NCBI GenBank assembly: GCA_014859075.1
Contig: JACUUW010000001.1
Coordinates: 1 to 37,333, forward strand
Reading direction: 5' to 3'
Origin: Desulforudis sp.
GTDB taxonomy: Bacteria > Bacillota > Desulfotomaculia > Desulfotomaculales > Desulforudaceae
Length of the DNA: 37,333 nt
Position 1 is the stretch's first letter. Every line of letters begins with the position of its first letter. Both the position numbers and the translations under genes were made by a program. Shown piece by piece: positions 6,919-15,418 of this stretch. The notes below the pieces were generated by a model, which was given only the letters and a program-made list of their open reading frames with translations, was not told the origin of the DNA and ran no database searches.

Positions 6919-7314
6919 CTACAGCTGCAGAGCCTCGTTCGGCTTGTAGATGACTACACCCAAGCCGTCCGAAACCACCAGCGATACCGGCGCTCCGGAA
7001 TCTTCAGCCACAAAGCTGGTCAGAATGAACATTTTCTTGGTGTCATATGCCTTATTGAAACGGCGGAACATCAACTCGTCCACACCGGAAATCACGGTGA
7101 TTTCCCCGTCGTGCCCGCAGACCTCCAGACTGAAACGACCGTCGTCCTGTCGTTTGAAACCAACCCGTACAGTGGCTTGACTGCCCGTCTCCACGCAACG
7201 GGCCACCTGTTCGGTAAGACCGTTGACTTCGGACAGTGCCCGATCCCGGTCAAGAAAACGGGCGCCGATGACGGGCACCCCATTAATAGATGCAAAGGCT
7301 GCTTCGAAACACAT
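6919..7314 (-). CDS. hypothetical protein, 131 aa
   Basis: A well-placed AGGAGGG precedes the ATG at 7314, so translation is likely. The protein appears soluble, without signal peptide or membrane segment, and alternates strands and short helices. It starts MCFEAAFASINGVPVIGARF and ends VVSDGLGVVIYKPNEALQL. I recognise no motif or family. It lies between yabG and the cysteine-peptide operon on the same strand, so it may also belong to sporulation, but only position suggests that. Confidence 0.65.
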   Translation of the reverse strand: MCFEAAFASINGVPVIGARFLDRDRALSEVNGLTEQVARCVETGSQATVRVGFKRQDDGRFSLEVCGHDGEITVISGVDELMFRRFNKAYDTKKMFILTSFVAEDSGAPVSLVVSDGLGVVIYKPNEALQL

Positions 7315-7485
7315 AAGGCACCCTCCTCTTTGGCTCCATGGTATGAATCACCCGGAGGGTTTGTTAGTGATCATTCCCTTGCGATGTAATGTTTTCCATT
7401 ATACCGTGATCCCGGGATTCAATCCTCGAATCCGGCTTCATGCGGCCTTCCATCTCAGTCCTACGACCAACTCTATTCCGGTTTT

Positions 7486-7550
7486 TAAATGCGGCTACCG
7501 CATTCGCTCCGCCAGTCCGACGACCGGTGACCAAGACTGGCGACTGCTAC
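7486..7550. repeat. dispersed hairpin repeat, copy near yabG
   Basis: The sequence AATGCGGCTACCGCATT, a hairpin, is followed by CGCTCCGCCAGTCCGACGAC. The same combination appears between the tRNA genes at 30391-30455 and in variant forms at 35809-36492. It ends at the stop codon of yabG. Confidence 0.55.
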
Positions 7551-8410
7551 TAGTACGCCGACTTCGGGGCTCCCATCCGATATTTGCCCTGTGTGTCCAG
7601 TCCCCCGATCCCCGGGTAACGGGTGATTGTGGCTTCAATCACTTCTTTCAGCACTATCGGTTTATGGACCGGAGTGTAAGCGACCTTCTCCACTACGAAC
7701 ACCGGGTCAAAGGCGTGGATCAGCACGCGTTCCGGCGCGCTCGCAAAGTTGGCGCCGGCGTCCAAGAGCGCCTCGTAATACGACTGGCAGGCTCCGGCAA
7801 AAATCACCAGATCGTCGCGGTTCTTTTCGTAGTCGCGCGCCACCCGCACCGCCTCCAAGAAGTGACGGGAATTACGGTAGTTGTTGATGTCCCTGAAATC
7901 CGTACTCCCCTTCTTTAAGGCGTCATGCCCGGTGAGGACGAGGATGTCGGGGTTGTGTTCTCTTAATAGATCGGCCACCCTCACCGGCTGGTCCGGTTCC
8001 GAAATGAAGTATCCCTTCGCGGGTACCCCCAGCTGACGGTAAGTGGTGTTGCACAAATCAAGGTAATCCTGATCCCCGTCCAGATGCAGAACTTTTCCCG
8101 GCACGTCGAAGGTGGCCACTTTTTTTCCCCGGTTCCAACCCTCATTCAATTCTTCCTTCCGGCGCTGGAAACAGCGGCGCACTAGATCATTCCCGGTCGT
8201 CATCACCTTGCGCCAGTGCTGGGCGACCTTATCGGAACTGATCTTCTCCAAGTCGGAAACCGGCGCGTCGGCACAAAGCCGGATGTCAATACCCCTTAGT
8301 GCGGCCCAGCGCTGTCCGTCCTCGCGATCATATAGGCTGCACACTTTAAAATACAGATCGAAATTATACGACTTACGGGCTACGATGTCGCCTTCCTTGA
8401 GATTACTCAT
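7550..8410 (-). CDS. yabG: sporulation-specific protease YabG
   Basis: The 286-residue protein matches YabG in length (about 290 in B. subtilis) and in characteristic segments: an N-terminal MSNLKEGDIVARKSYNFDLY, the central DQPVRVADLLREHNPDILVL with TGHDALKKG, and LVIFAGACQSYYEALLDAGA. YabG is a mother-cell cysteine protease that trims coat proteins such as SafA, SpoIVA and SipL-type partners during late sporulation. The ATG at 8410 has GAAGGAG upstream; a longer frame to 8503 has no such signal. Position next to rsmA and yabE follows the B. subtilis order. The SPOCS-LysM proteins downstream are plausible substrates. Confidence 0.92.
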   Translation of the reverse strand: MSNLKEGDIVARKSYNFDLYFKVCSLYDREDGQRWAALRGIDIRLCADAPVSDLEKISSDKVAQHWRKVMTTGNDLVRRCFQRRKEELNEGWNRGKKVATFDVPGKVLHLDGDQDYLDLCNTTYRQLGVPAKGYFISEPDQPVRVADLLREHNPDILVLTGHDALKKGSTDFRDINNYRNSRHFLEAVRVARDYEKNRDDLVIFAGACQSYYEALLDAGANFASAPERVLIHAFDPVFVVEKVAYTPVHKPIVLKEVIEATITRYPGIGGLDTQGKYRMGAPKSAY

Positions 8411-8535
8411 GGCGTGTGGCTCCTTCCCCTGGGCTTTGTTCCATACTATGAAGGAAGCAACTTTTGGGAACTTTGGCAAAGCACAAGGCCGCCATATTTT
8501 CAATATATTGGAAAAAGGAAGGTGGCTTGTGAAGA

Positions 8536-9345
8536 TTGCTCTGTGTGGTAATACCGGTACAAAACGAAGAGGACCGCCTGGGACGCGTACTTGCCAACGT
8601 CCTGTCCCTGCCTGTCGATCTGGTCCTGCCGGTGTTAAACGGCAGCCGGGACAATTCGCGCCGGATCATCGAATCCTATCCGAAAGACCTGGTGAAATTG
8701 ATCCACTTTGACGAACCCCTGGGCATCGACATCCCACGGGCCGTGGGCGCTTTCCACGCGCACCGGCTGGGAGCCGACGCCGTGTTGTTTGTCGACGGGG
8801 ATATGGTGGGCAAGATTCGGGGTACCCTGGAGAAACTGATAAAGGCGGTGGGTGGTGTCGACTTGTGCCTGACCGACTGCTACCCGGCCGAGGGGCGCAG
8901 GCGGGAGACCCCGATAGTGGAACAACTCCTGGAGTTCAGGAGACAACTGAACCAAGCCCTGGGGCTGGAACACCTGGGCACCGCTTCACCTTCGCATGGA
9001 CCGCACGCTGTGTCCAGGCGTTTTCTGGACACCGTTGGGTTCCGGGAGTTGGGGGTTCCGCCGCTCGCCTTGGTGTTCGCGGCCCGCCGGGGGCTCAGCA
9101 TCGGGATTACGGCCTCCCTCCCCCACTGTGAGTTGGGTTCCTCCGATCGGGGTCCGCGGCACGCCCAACTGATCGCCGAAACCATCATCGGGGATCATCT
9201 GGAGGCCTTCTGCGTTCTTGCGGGCCGAGAAAGATCCCGCAATCGGGACGGTGTCACCTACGATGGCTACCACCACACCCGTCGCTGGGATCTCCTGGAA
9301 AGCCTAAGATCCTCATATCGGCAAGGGGCCCGGCGTTCCCGGTAG
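8536..9345 (+). CDS. family 2-type glycosyltransferase
   Basis: The N-terminus has the GT-A fold signature VVIPVQNEEDRLGRVLANVL, then LPVLNGSRDNS and a metal-binding stretch DAVLFVDGDM equivalent to DXD. This indicates transfer of a sugar from a nucleotide donor. At 269 residues it is a bare catalytic domain with no membrane segment. The acceptor is unknown. The earliest in-frame start is TTG at 8536. A better placed GTG at 8529 is one frame off and would read V-K-I-A-L into the family motif if one base were removed, so the start may carry a frameshift. It is divergent from yabG. Confidence 0.8.
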   Translation: MLCVVIPVQNEEDRLGRVLANVLSLPVDLVLPVLNGSRDNSRRIIESYPKDLVKLIHFDEPLGIDIPRAVGAFHAHRLGADAVLFVDGDMVGKIRGTLEKLIKAVGGVDLCLTDCYPAEGRRRETPIVEQLLEFRRQLNQALGLEHLGTASPSHGPHAVSRRFLDTVGFRELGVPPLALVFAARRGLSIGITASLPHCELGSSDRGPRHAQLIAETIIGDHLEAFCVLAGRERSRNRDGVTYDGYHHTRRWDLLESLRSSYRQGARRSR

Positions 9346-9366
9346 GAAAACCCCGGACCTGACCGC

Positions 9367-9846
9367 CTACTTGGTATGCCTGTCCGCCACCGAGGAGGCG
9401 CCGTAAGCATCTGGTTTTATTCTGGCCCGGAAACCACTGCCGGTGACCATGCCCACCACTTCGCGGATCAGGTCCTTGGTTTCACCGTGCGTACCGGCGT
9501 CGATGTGGATTTCAACCTTCAGATCCTCGTCGTCGCCGCCCAGGTCGGCAAACCTCTTGGCCACCATCCCGCCCAGTTCCAGGCTGAGTGCAGTCTCAAA
9601 AAAGATCTTCTGTCTCAGGCTCTTTATCTTGCGGTGACTCTTCTTCCGGTAGTAGTAACGGGCTCCCTTCCCCAGCCGGTGGATGATTACCGCCGTGATA
9701 AACAGGGTGTTCCCCCTGGCGACCTGCGAGTCGGTACCGATAATGACCTTGTACGAAGAGGACGGTAAACCGGTGATGTAGCCGAGCATGTCTTCCATCA
9801 TCTGTTCAAAAGTCAAACGCCCTTTTGTCGGGCTGTTCAGGAACAA
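9367..9846 (-). CDS. YkuK-like RNase H-fold protein (DUF458)
   Basis: The 159-residue protein matches the YkuK/DUF458 family. It has an N-terminal FEQMMEDMLGYI, the first acidic motif VIIGTDSQV, a conserved basic region RYYYRKKSHRK, and the late motif VEIHIDAGTHGETKDLI. The family is predicted to have a ribonuclease H-like fold with acidic metal ligands, but the substrate is unknown. The start is TTG at 9846 with GTGAGG about 7 bp before. It ends close to the convergent glycosyltransferase gene and lies just downstream of rsmA. Confidence 0.85.
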   Translation of the reverse strand: MFLNSPTKGRLTFEQMMEDMLGYITGLPSSSYKVIIGTDSQVARGNTLFITAVIIHRLGKGARYYYRKKSHRKIKSLRQKIFFETALSLELGGMVAKRFADLGGDDEDLKVEIHIDAGTHGETKDLIREVVGMVTGSGFRARIKPDAYGASSVADRHTK

Positions 9847-9879
9847 TATGCCTCACTTCCCCTGTTACCGATACTAATA

Positions 9880-10803
9880 TTATACCACGGCTGGAGGGTC
9901 AAAGCCCATTTGGGCACAGGCGTCTGCAATAATTCCAAATTCCTCCGGTGTCAACGTCTCACCGCGGGCCTGCGGGTCCAGTCCGACGTCCCGAATAAGC
10001 CGCGTCCAAGCCTTCCGATCCAACCCGGGAATGCAGTGGTCCAGGGCGTTCGGGAGCATCTTCCGGCGCTGTCCGAAAGCGGCCCGCACGATCCGGAAAT
10101 AGAGGTCCGGTCGCAGGACCGATACGGCGGGCTGCTCGCGCTTGAAAAGTCTGATTATGGCCGAGTCCACCGCCGGAGGCGGGTAGAAGCAGTGCCGGGA
10201 AACACGCCAGAAAACCTCCGCCCTGGTGTGATAGCAGACCAGCACGGTCAACGCCCCGTATGCCTTGGTTCCGGGTTCGGCGACCATCCTTTCGGCCGTT
10301 TCCCGCTGAACCATCAGCACCATGCGCTCAAAACCATAACCCGCTTCCAGGAAACCGGCGATAAAAGGACTGGTAATGTAGTAAGGTAGGTTGGCGACCA
10401 CCTTAAAGGGAACATCCCGCATTCCTTCCGCCGGTCCGACCTCCGGCGACTGACGCCCAACCACCGTTTTAAGTAGGGCGTCGTAATCGACCTCCAGGGC
10501 GTCGGCCTGGATCAGCCGCACCCGGTCCGCGTAATCACTCAACACGTCCCGCAGCACCAGCAGCAATCCGGCATCCAGTTCAACAGCCACCACCCGCGCC
10601 CCGTCTTCGACCAAACGCCGGGTGAGCGCGCCCAAGCCGGGCCCGATCTCCACGACCAGGTCCCCCGCCCGGATTTCGGCCGCCTCCAGGATCTTGTCCA
10701 GCACGCCGGCGGCCACCAGGAAATTCTGGCCCCGGGACTTGCGGGGTCTTAAGCCGTACGCCGCCAGCAGGCGGCGCACCTCTCCGATTCTTGTCAGTTC
10801 CAT
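9880..10803 (-). CDS. rsmA: 16S rRNA (adenine1518/1519-N6) dimethyltransferase
   Basis: The enzyme uses S-adenosylmethionine to dimethylate two adjacent adenines in the 3' hairpin of 16S rRNA during 30S assembly. The 307-residue protein shows KSRGQNFL near residue 23, the SAM-binding motif VVEIGPGLGALT (50-61), the acidic VVAVELD, and the catalytic NLPY (138-141) followed by YITSPF. A Cys/His-poor helical C-terminal domain follows. The start is ATG at 10803. Gene order with yabE upstream matches B. subtilis, although rnmV, which lies between them there, is missing here. Confidence 0.97.
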   Translation of the reverse strand: MELTRIGEVRRLLAAYGLRPRKSRGQNFLVAAGVLDKILEAAEIRAGDLVVEIGPGLGALTRRLVEDGARVVAVELDAGLLLVLRDVLSDYADRVRLIQADALEVDYDALLKTVVGRQSPEVGPAEGMRDVPFKVVANLPYYITSPFIAGFLEAGYGFERMVLMVQRETAERMVAEPGTKAYGALTVLVCYHTRAEVFWRVSRHCFYPPPAVDSAIIRLFKREQPAVSVLRPDLYFRIVRAAFGQRRKMLPNALDHCIPGLDRKAWTRLIRDVGLDPQARGETLTPEEFGIIADACAQMGFDPPAVV

Positions 10804-10902
10804 CGCTTCTCATTTCCCGTCTGGTAGGAGTATTATTTCCAAATCCAGGTTAAATAACGGAAGTCGCGGGCGAAAATATAAAGAGGAGCTGGGAGCCCCT
10901 CT

Positions 10903-11913
10903 CTAGTCGAGTACGTACACGTTCACCGTTCGGCGGCCCCACCGGAGGGCCTCCTGCGGGGTGGTGAAGAATACGTCTATCCGCTCGCCTTTGATACTCC
11001 GGCCTATATCCATGGCCGTACCGTATCCGTACCCGTCTATATAAAGCCGGGTGCCCAAAGGAATTACCCTGGGGTCTACAGCCACCGTGCCCGGACCGGG
11101 GGGTTTACCGGTAGCCGTGTTATTGCCGGTATAGGTGTAGGCTGTGGCCACGGCCTGGAAACTACGTTCGAACCTTATTTCCTGACCCCCACGCGAAACG
11201 GTATCGGCCATCCCCACCAGCAACACCTGGCTGCGGGGCTTGGAAAGCACTTCACAACTCACCAGTTCCCGGCGCAACTCATCCCCATCGTGATAGACAA
11301 CCCGCCAGGTTTCCCGAACCACTCCGTCCTCACCCTGGGCCAACACCTTGGTCCGCCCCTTGAGCATGTCGTAAGCAGGGCGGCGCTCCACCCCGTGCGC
11401 CGTCCTGACCTCTTGTTCCTCAACCACGGTGGTCACCCGGGCAACACTGACCTCCATTCCTTCGGTCAGGGACGCCCATCTGGACGGCCTCACCAGGTCG
11501 GCATCGTTCAATTTCACGCCGGCCTCCTTTAGAAAGCAGTCCACAGTGCGGGCCGTGGTCCACTCCTCCCATTCCCGGCCGTCTACCCGGACCACCACTG
11601 GAACCGCCCGCCGGATCGAGATTCGAATCCCGTCATAAAGCACCGACTCCGGTACCGGTGAAACCCGATCCCAATCACCGATTCCAATCCGTTCCCGCTC
11701 CAGAACGTCGGCCACCGTACCGCCGCGGAAAACCCGCACCCTGAAAAGCTCCCCGTCGTCCTCTATGATCACGTTCATTTTCGCCCAGGCGTACACCCCC
11801 GGAGTCAACCCCAGCGACAGCAGCAGGAAAACGATCAGCCCAACTATTGTTCTCCGGACTCGTGCCCGCGCCTTTCGCTCCTCATTTCCGCTTGTCAAAC
11901 TATACCATCCCAT
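10903..11913 (-). CDS. yabE: YabE-like cell-wall protein with DUF348, G5 and 3D domains
   Basis: The protein (336 residues from the chosen ATG) has an N-terminal membrane anchor or signal (TIVGLIVFLLLSLGLTPGVY), two DUF348 repeats (about 50-170), a G5 domain (about 175-250) and a C-terminal 3D domain (about 260-336). The 3D domain carries TATGKPPGPGTVAVDP and GYGTAMDIGRSIKG with conserved aspartates. This layout belongs to YabE/RpfB-like murein-active proteins; the 3D domain resembles lytic transglycosylases of the MltA type. The ATG at 11913 is preferred over GTG codons four and three residues earlier because GTGGTG serves as ribosome binding site. Confidence 0.9.
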   Translation of the reverse strand: MGWYSLTSGNEERKARARVRRTIVGLIVFLLLSLGLTPGVYAWAKMNVIIEDDGELFRVRVFRGGTVADVLERERIGIGDWDRVSPVPESVLYDGIRISIRRAVPVVVRVDGREWEEWTTARTVDCFLKEAGVKLNDADLVRPSRWASLTEGMEVSVARVTTVVEEQEVRTAHGVERRPAYDMLKGRTKVLAQGEDGVVRETWRVVYHDGDELRRELVSCEVLSKPRSQVLLVGMADTVSRGGQEIRFERSFQAVATAYTYTGNNTATGKPPGPGTVAVDPRVIPLGTRLYIDGYGYGTAMDIGRSIKGERIDVFFTTPQEALRWGRRTVNVYVLD

Positions 11914-12024
11914 CTTAATCACCACTTAAGTGGATTCTACCTGCGCGGCGGGTTTCCTGCCTTAGGATTCAAAATCGGCCGAAGGCTCTCGTCCCCAAGC
12001 TATGCCACCAACCTATGAACGGTG

Positions 12025-12555
12025 TCAGAACTCTATGCCCCTTTGGGCCGCTATCCCGGCGTGGTACGGGTGCTTCACCTCGCGCATCTCCGTGACCAGG
12101 TCGGCCCGGGCCACGATCTCGGGCGGCGCGCCCCGGCCGGTCAGCACCAGATGCATCCCGGGCGGCCTCAGGGAAATCAACGTCAGCAACTCCTCTAACG
12201 ACACCAGGCTTAAGCCCAGGGCACACAAGGCTTCGTCCAGGATCACCAGGTCGTGAAGTCCGGACTGCAGCGCCGCCCGGGCCTCCGCCAGTGCTTGCCC
12301 GGCAGCCTCCCGGTGTCGGGAAAGCCCCTGTTCTTCTCCCGGATGCACAAAGCCCGCGCCCACGGATCGGATCTCCAGGCCGGCCAACCCCGCGGCTGCT
12401 TTAATTTCTCCGGTTTCCCAGCCGCCCTTCACAAACTGGAGCACCAGCACCCTCATCCCGTGACCGACGGCGCGCAGGGCCAAGCCCAGGGCGGCGGTAG
12501 TCTTGCCCTTGCCATCCCCCGTGAAAACCAGCACCAGACCTTTTCGGTCGCTCAC
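12025..12555 (-). CDS. cobO: cob(I)yrinic acid a,c-diamide adenosyltransferase
   Basis: The 176-residue protein is a CobA/CobO/BtuR-type corrinoid adenosyltransferase. It has the nucleotide-binding loop FTGDGKGKTTAALGLALRA at residues 11-29, the LQFVKGGWETGE region, the conserved VILDEALCAL, and the end LVTEMREVKHPYHAGIAAQR. It transfers the adenosyl group of ATP to Co(I) corrinoids, making adenosylcobalamin-type cofactors. The GTG start at 12555 has GGGGAGGG upstream. It is placed directly after tatD, probably co-transcribed. This is not its usual position in B. subtilis, so the gene was inserted into the metG-tatD-yabE run. Confidence 0.95.
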   Translation of the reverse strand: MSDRKGLVLVFTGDGKGKTTAALGLALRAVGHGMRVLVLQFVKGGWETGEIKAAAGLAGLEIRSVGAGFVHPGEEQGLSRHREAAGQALAEARAALQSGLHDLVILDEALCALGLSLVSLEELLTLISLRPPGMHLVLTGRGAPPEIVARADLVTEMREVKHPYHAGIAAQRGIEF

Positions 12556-12581
12556 GACAAATCCCTCCCCGCCCCACCTTT

Positions 12582-13358
12582 TTACCTTCCCTGACCTTCA
12601 AGGTTGAAAAAAGCACGGGCGTTGGCGGTGGTAATCTCGGCCAAGCGTTCCAGGGAGACACCGCGCAGTCCGGCCACGAAGGCGGCGGTGTGGTACAGAT
12701 AGCCTGGTTCGTTGCGGTGTCCCCGCCTGGGCGCCGGAGCCAGGTAGGGTGCATCGGTCTCCAGCAGCAGGCGGTCTTCCGGCACCTTCCGGGCCACTTC
12801 GCAGAGCGCCGCCGCCCCCTTGAAGGTGACCACGCCGGCCAGGGAAATGTAACAGCCCAACTCGAGAAACGACCGGGCCGCCTCCCAGTCTCCACCGAAA
12901 CAATGCATTACGGCCCCCGTCCACCGCGCCTCCCGTAGCAGGGCAAAGGTATCCGCCGTCGCTTGCCGGCTATGGACGACAACCGGCAGGCCCACCTCCG
13001 CGGCCAGGTCCAGTTGGGCGGCGAAAACCTCCCGCTGCACCGGGCGCGGTGAAAAATCATAGTGGTAGTCCAGGCCGATCTCTCCAACGGCCACCACCCG
13101 CGGCCGCAAGGCCAGGCGGCGCACTTCCGCCAGGTATCCCGGCGCGGCGCCGGCGGCATCGTGCGGGTGCACCCCCACGGCCGCAAACACGGACGGGTTT
13201 TCGTCCGCTAGATTGACGGCCGCCCGGGCCGACTCGAGGTCGTCGGCCACGGTCACAATAAGGCCCACCCCCGCGTCCCTCGCCCGGTCCAGAACTTGTT
13301 TCCGGTCCTCGGCAAAGCGGATGTGGTCCAGGTGGGCGTGTGTATCGACCAGGAACAT
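12582..13358 (-). CDS. tatD: TatD-family metal-dependent DNase
   Basis: The 258-residue protein is a TIM-barrel metal hydrolase with all family motifs: DTHAHLD at 5-11, GVHPHD, GEIGLDYH near 92, VVVHSR, MHCFGG and ETDAPYL near 202. TatD enzymes remove nucleotides from DNA 3' ends or hydrolyse small phosphoesters using two metal ions. The gene starts one base after the metG stop codon, so the two are almost certainly translated from one message, as in B. subtilis (yabD). Confidence 0.95.
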   Translation of the reverse strand: MFLVDTHAHLDHIRFAEDRKQVLDRARDAGVGLIVTVADDLESARAAVNLADENPSVFAAVGVHPHDAAGAAPGYLAEVRRLALRPRVVAVGEIGLDYHYDFSPRPVQREVFAAQLDLAAEVGLPVVVHSRQATADTFALLREARWTGAVMHCFGGDWEAARSFLELGCYISLAGVVTFKGAAALCEVARKVPEDRLLLETDAPYLAPAPRRGHRNEPGYLYHTAAFVAGLRGVSLERLAEITTANARAFFNLEGQGR

Positions 13359-13359
13359 G

Positions 13360-14913
13360 CTATTTGCCGACCTCCAGGCGTGGGAAGAGCGGCGCCCCGC
13401 GCGCGATCCGCGTGCCGACCGGCAGGCGGCCCCAGGTCAGAGATTCCCAGGTCTGCAACTCCGGTTGGTCGGAGATGCCCAGCTGGTCCCAGACCCGGGC
13501 CGGGAGGCCGGGCATGAACGGCGACAGCAGCACCGTGGCGATCCGGTAGGACTCGGCCAGGTTGTACATTACGGTGGCCATGCGTTCGCTGTGCTCCGGA
13601 TCCTTGGCCAGAACCCAGGGCGCCGTCTCTTCAATGTATTTGTTCGCCCGCCCGGCCAACTTCATAACCGCCCCCAGGGCCGCGGACAGGTCAAGCTGAT
13701 CCACCAACCCGGCCACCTCGCCCGGAGTGATCAGGGCCAGGTCAATCAGTTCCCGGTCCAACGGGTCGTCGGCGGGCCGGGGAGCTTTGATCTCTCCATC
13801 CAGGTACTTGTTGATCATCGCCGTGATCCGGCTCAACAGGTTGCCCAGGTCGTTCGCCAGGTCGACGTTGATACGCCGGATCAGGTTTTCTTCGGAGTAG
13901 TAGCCGTCAACCCCGAAGAGCATCTCGCGGAGCAGGTAGTAGCGGATGGCGTCGACCCCGTACTTGTCGATCAGTACCAACGGGTCGACGACGTTACCCT
14001 TGGATTTGGACATTTTCCCGCTGTCCAACATGAGCCAGCCGTGCCCGACCACCCGGCGGGGCAGCGGAACGCCGGCCGCCATCAGGATGATCGGCCAGAT
14101 GATGCAGTGGAAACGGACGATGTCCTTGCCCACCAGGTGCACCGCCGGCCAGTAACGCCGGTACAGTGTATCGTCCTTCGCCCCGTAGTTCAGAGCGGAG
14201 ATGTAGTTGGTCAGGGCGTCAACCCAGACGTAAATCACGTGCTTCGGGTCGAAAGGAACCGGGATGCCCCAGTCGAAAGTGGTCCGGGATACGCAGAGAT
14301 CTTCCAGCCCCATCTTGATAAAGCTCACCACTTCGTTGCGCCGCGACACCGGTTGAATGAAATCAGGGTGCCGCTCGATGTGGGCGAGCAAACGGTCGGC
14401 GTAGCGCGACATCCGGAAAAAATAGCTCTCCTCGGCGACCAACTCGACCGGCCGCCCGCAATCGGGGCAGTTCCCATCCCCCACTTGGCGCTCGGTCCAA
14501 AAGGCTTCGCAAGGGGTGCAATATAGACCCTCATAAGACGACTTGTAGATGTCGCCCTGCTCGTGAAGCCGGCGGAAGATCTCGGTCACCACCCGTTTGT
14601 GACGCTCCTCCGTGGTCCGGATGAAATCCGAATACTCGATGTCAAGCTGCGACCAGAGGTGCTTGAAACCGGCGACGATCTCGTCGACGTATTCCTTCGG
14701 GCTTTTGCCCCGGGCCGCCGCCATGCGTTCGATTTTTTGGCCGTGTTCGTCGGAACCCGTCAGGAAATAGACATCATAGCCGGTGAGCTTTTTGAATCGG
14801 GCGACCGTATCCGCCGCTACTGTCGTATAGGCGTGCCCGATATGAAGATTGTCACTCGGATAGTAAATCGGGGTCGTGATGTAAAAAGTCGGTCTAGCCA
14901 GCACCAAGGTCAC
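13360..14913 (-). CDS. metG: methionyl-tRNA synthetase, short form
   Basis: This class I synthetase attaches methionine to tRNA-Met. The HIGH motif is at residues 24-27 and KMSKS at 300-304. A single zinc knuckle is formed by CTPC and CPDC. At 517 residues it ends after the anticodon-binding helical domain and lacks the C-terminal EMAP/Trbp111-like tRNA-binding domain that extends the B. subtilis enzyme to about 660. The start is GTG at 14913, with purine-rich GGGAAGGGAA just before it; nearby TTG/GTG codons are alternatives. No T-box leader is evident in the short gap to abrB. Confidence 0.95.
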   Translation of the reverse strand: MTLVLARPTFYITTPIYYPSDNLHIGHAYTTVAADTVARFKKLTGYDVYFLTGSDEHGQKIERMAAARGKSPKEYVDEIVAGFKHLWSQLDIEYSDFIRTTEERHKRVVTEIFRRLHEQGDIYKSSYEGLYCTPCEAFWTERQVGDGNCPDCGRPVELVAEESYFFRMSRYADRLLAHIERHPDFIQPVSRRNEVVSFIKMGLEDLCVSRTTFDWGIPVPFDPKHVIYVWVDALTNYISALNYGAKDDTLYRRYWPAVHLVGKDIVRFHCIIWPIILMAAGVPLPRRVVGHGWLMLDSGKMSKSKGNVVDPLVLIDKYGVDAIRYYLLREMLFGVDGYYSEENLIRRINVDLANDLGNLLSRITAMINKYLDGEIKAPRPADDPLDRELIDLALITPGEVAGLVDQLDLSAALGAVMKLAGRANKYIEETAPWVLAKDPEHSERMATVMYNLAESYRIATVLLSPFMPGLPARVWDQLGISDQPELQTWESLTWGRLPVGTRIARGAPLFPRLEVGK

Positions 14914-15022
14914 TTCCCTTCCCGAATCATACCGAAAATTCTATCCACGGTTCCGGTGGTTGTCAAGTTTTCCTAGTCTTGTGTATGAAATGAAATCTCT
15001 GTAAAATTTTTTGAAAAACCCG

Positions 15023-15051
15023 TTGACTTTTAATGGAATGCTTGGTACCAT
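15023..15051 (+). promoter_or_regulatory. sigma-A promoter of abrB
   Basis: TTGACT (15023-15028) and TACCAT (15046-15051) are separated by 17 bp and lie about 60 bp before the abrB start. The spacing is ideal and both boxes match the vegetative consensus at four to five positions. Confidence 0.65.
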
Positions 15052-15111
15052 TTACTTGCGCTTTTTTGTTTATTTCTGTCGAAAGCCACAAAGTAAGGGG
15101 GAGGGAGAGTT

Positions 15112-15366
15112 TTGAAGTCGACAGGTATTGTGCGCAAGGTGGACGAGCTTGGCAGGGTGGTTATTCCCATCGAGCTCCGCAGAACGCTCGGCATCGAAGA
15201 AAAAGACGCGCTGGAGATTTACGTAGACAATGAGAAGATTATTCTCAAGAAGTACGAACCGGCTTGTGTCTTTTGCGGAAACGCGGGCGATGTCCAGCAC
15301 TACCGCGGAAAACTCGTCTGTCGCCATTGCGCGGAAGAGATGTTCCAAAAATCCCAGGCTATGTAG
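15112..15366 (+). CDS. abrB: AbrB-family transition-state regulator
   Basis: The 84-residue protein has the AbrB swapped-hairpin DNA-binding domain at residues 1-50 (MKSTGIVRKVDELGRVVIPI, then ELRRTLGIEEKDALEIYVD). A short C-terminal zinc-ribbon-like part with CVFC and CRHC follows. AbrB proteins bind AT-rich bent DNA and hold back post-exponential genes before sporulation. The start is TTG at 15112 with a strong GGGGGAGGGAG. It is the only plus-strand gene inside the conserved block and has its own promoter. The paired cysteines are common in clostridial AbrB/SpoVT relatives but absent from B. subtilis AbrB. Confidence 0.93.
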   Translation: MKSTGIVRKVDELGRVVIPIELRRTLGIEEKDALEIYVDNEKIILKKYEPACVFCGNAGDVQHYRGKLVCRHCAEEMFQKSQAM

Positions 15367-15391
15367 CCGGTTAAATTAAAAGAGTTTTTCC

Positions 15392-15418
15392 GAATGGGGG
15401 GCTGTGCGCCCCCCATTC
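15392..15418. terminator. strong hairpin between convergent abrB and rsmI
   Basis: GAATGGGGGGC pairs with GCCCCCCATTC around a 5-base loop. It lies between the stop codons of the two convergent genes. No long U-run follows on either strand, but the position and stability fit a bidirectional terminator. Confidence 0.6.

Noticed and set aside
9846..11925. RNase M5 gene (rnmV) expected between yabE and rsmA
   Set aside because: Only about 100 bp separate the two genes, so rnmV is absent from this position.
14914..15022. T-box leader upstream of metG
   Set aside because: The gap to the divergent abrB promoter is short, and neither the T-box consensus TGGNACC in context nor a terminator was found on the minus strand.
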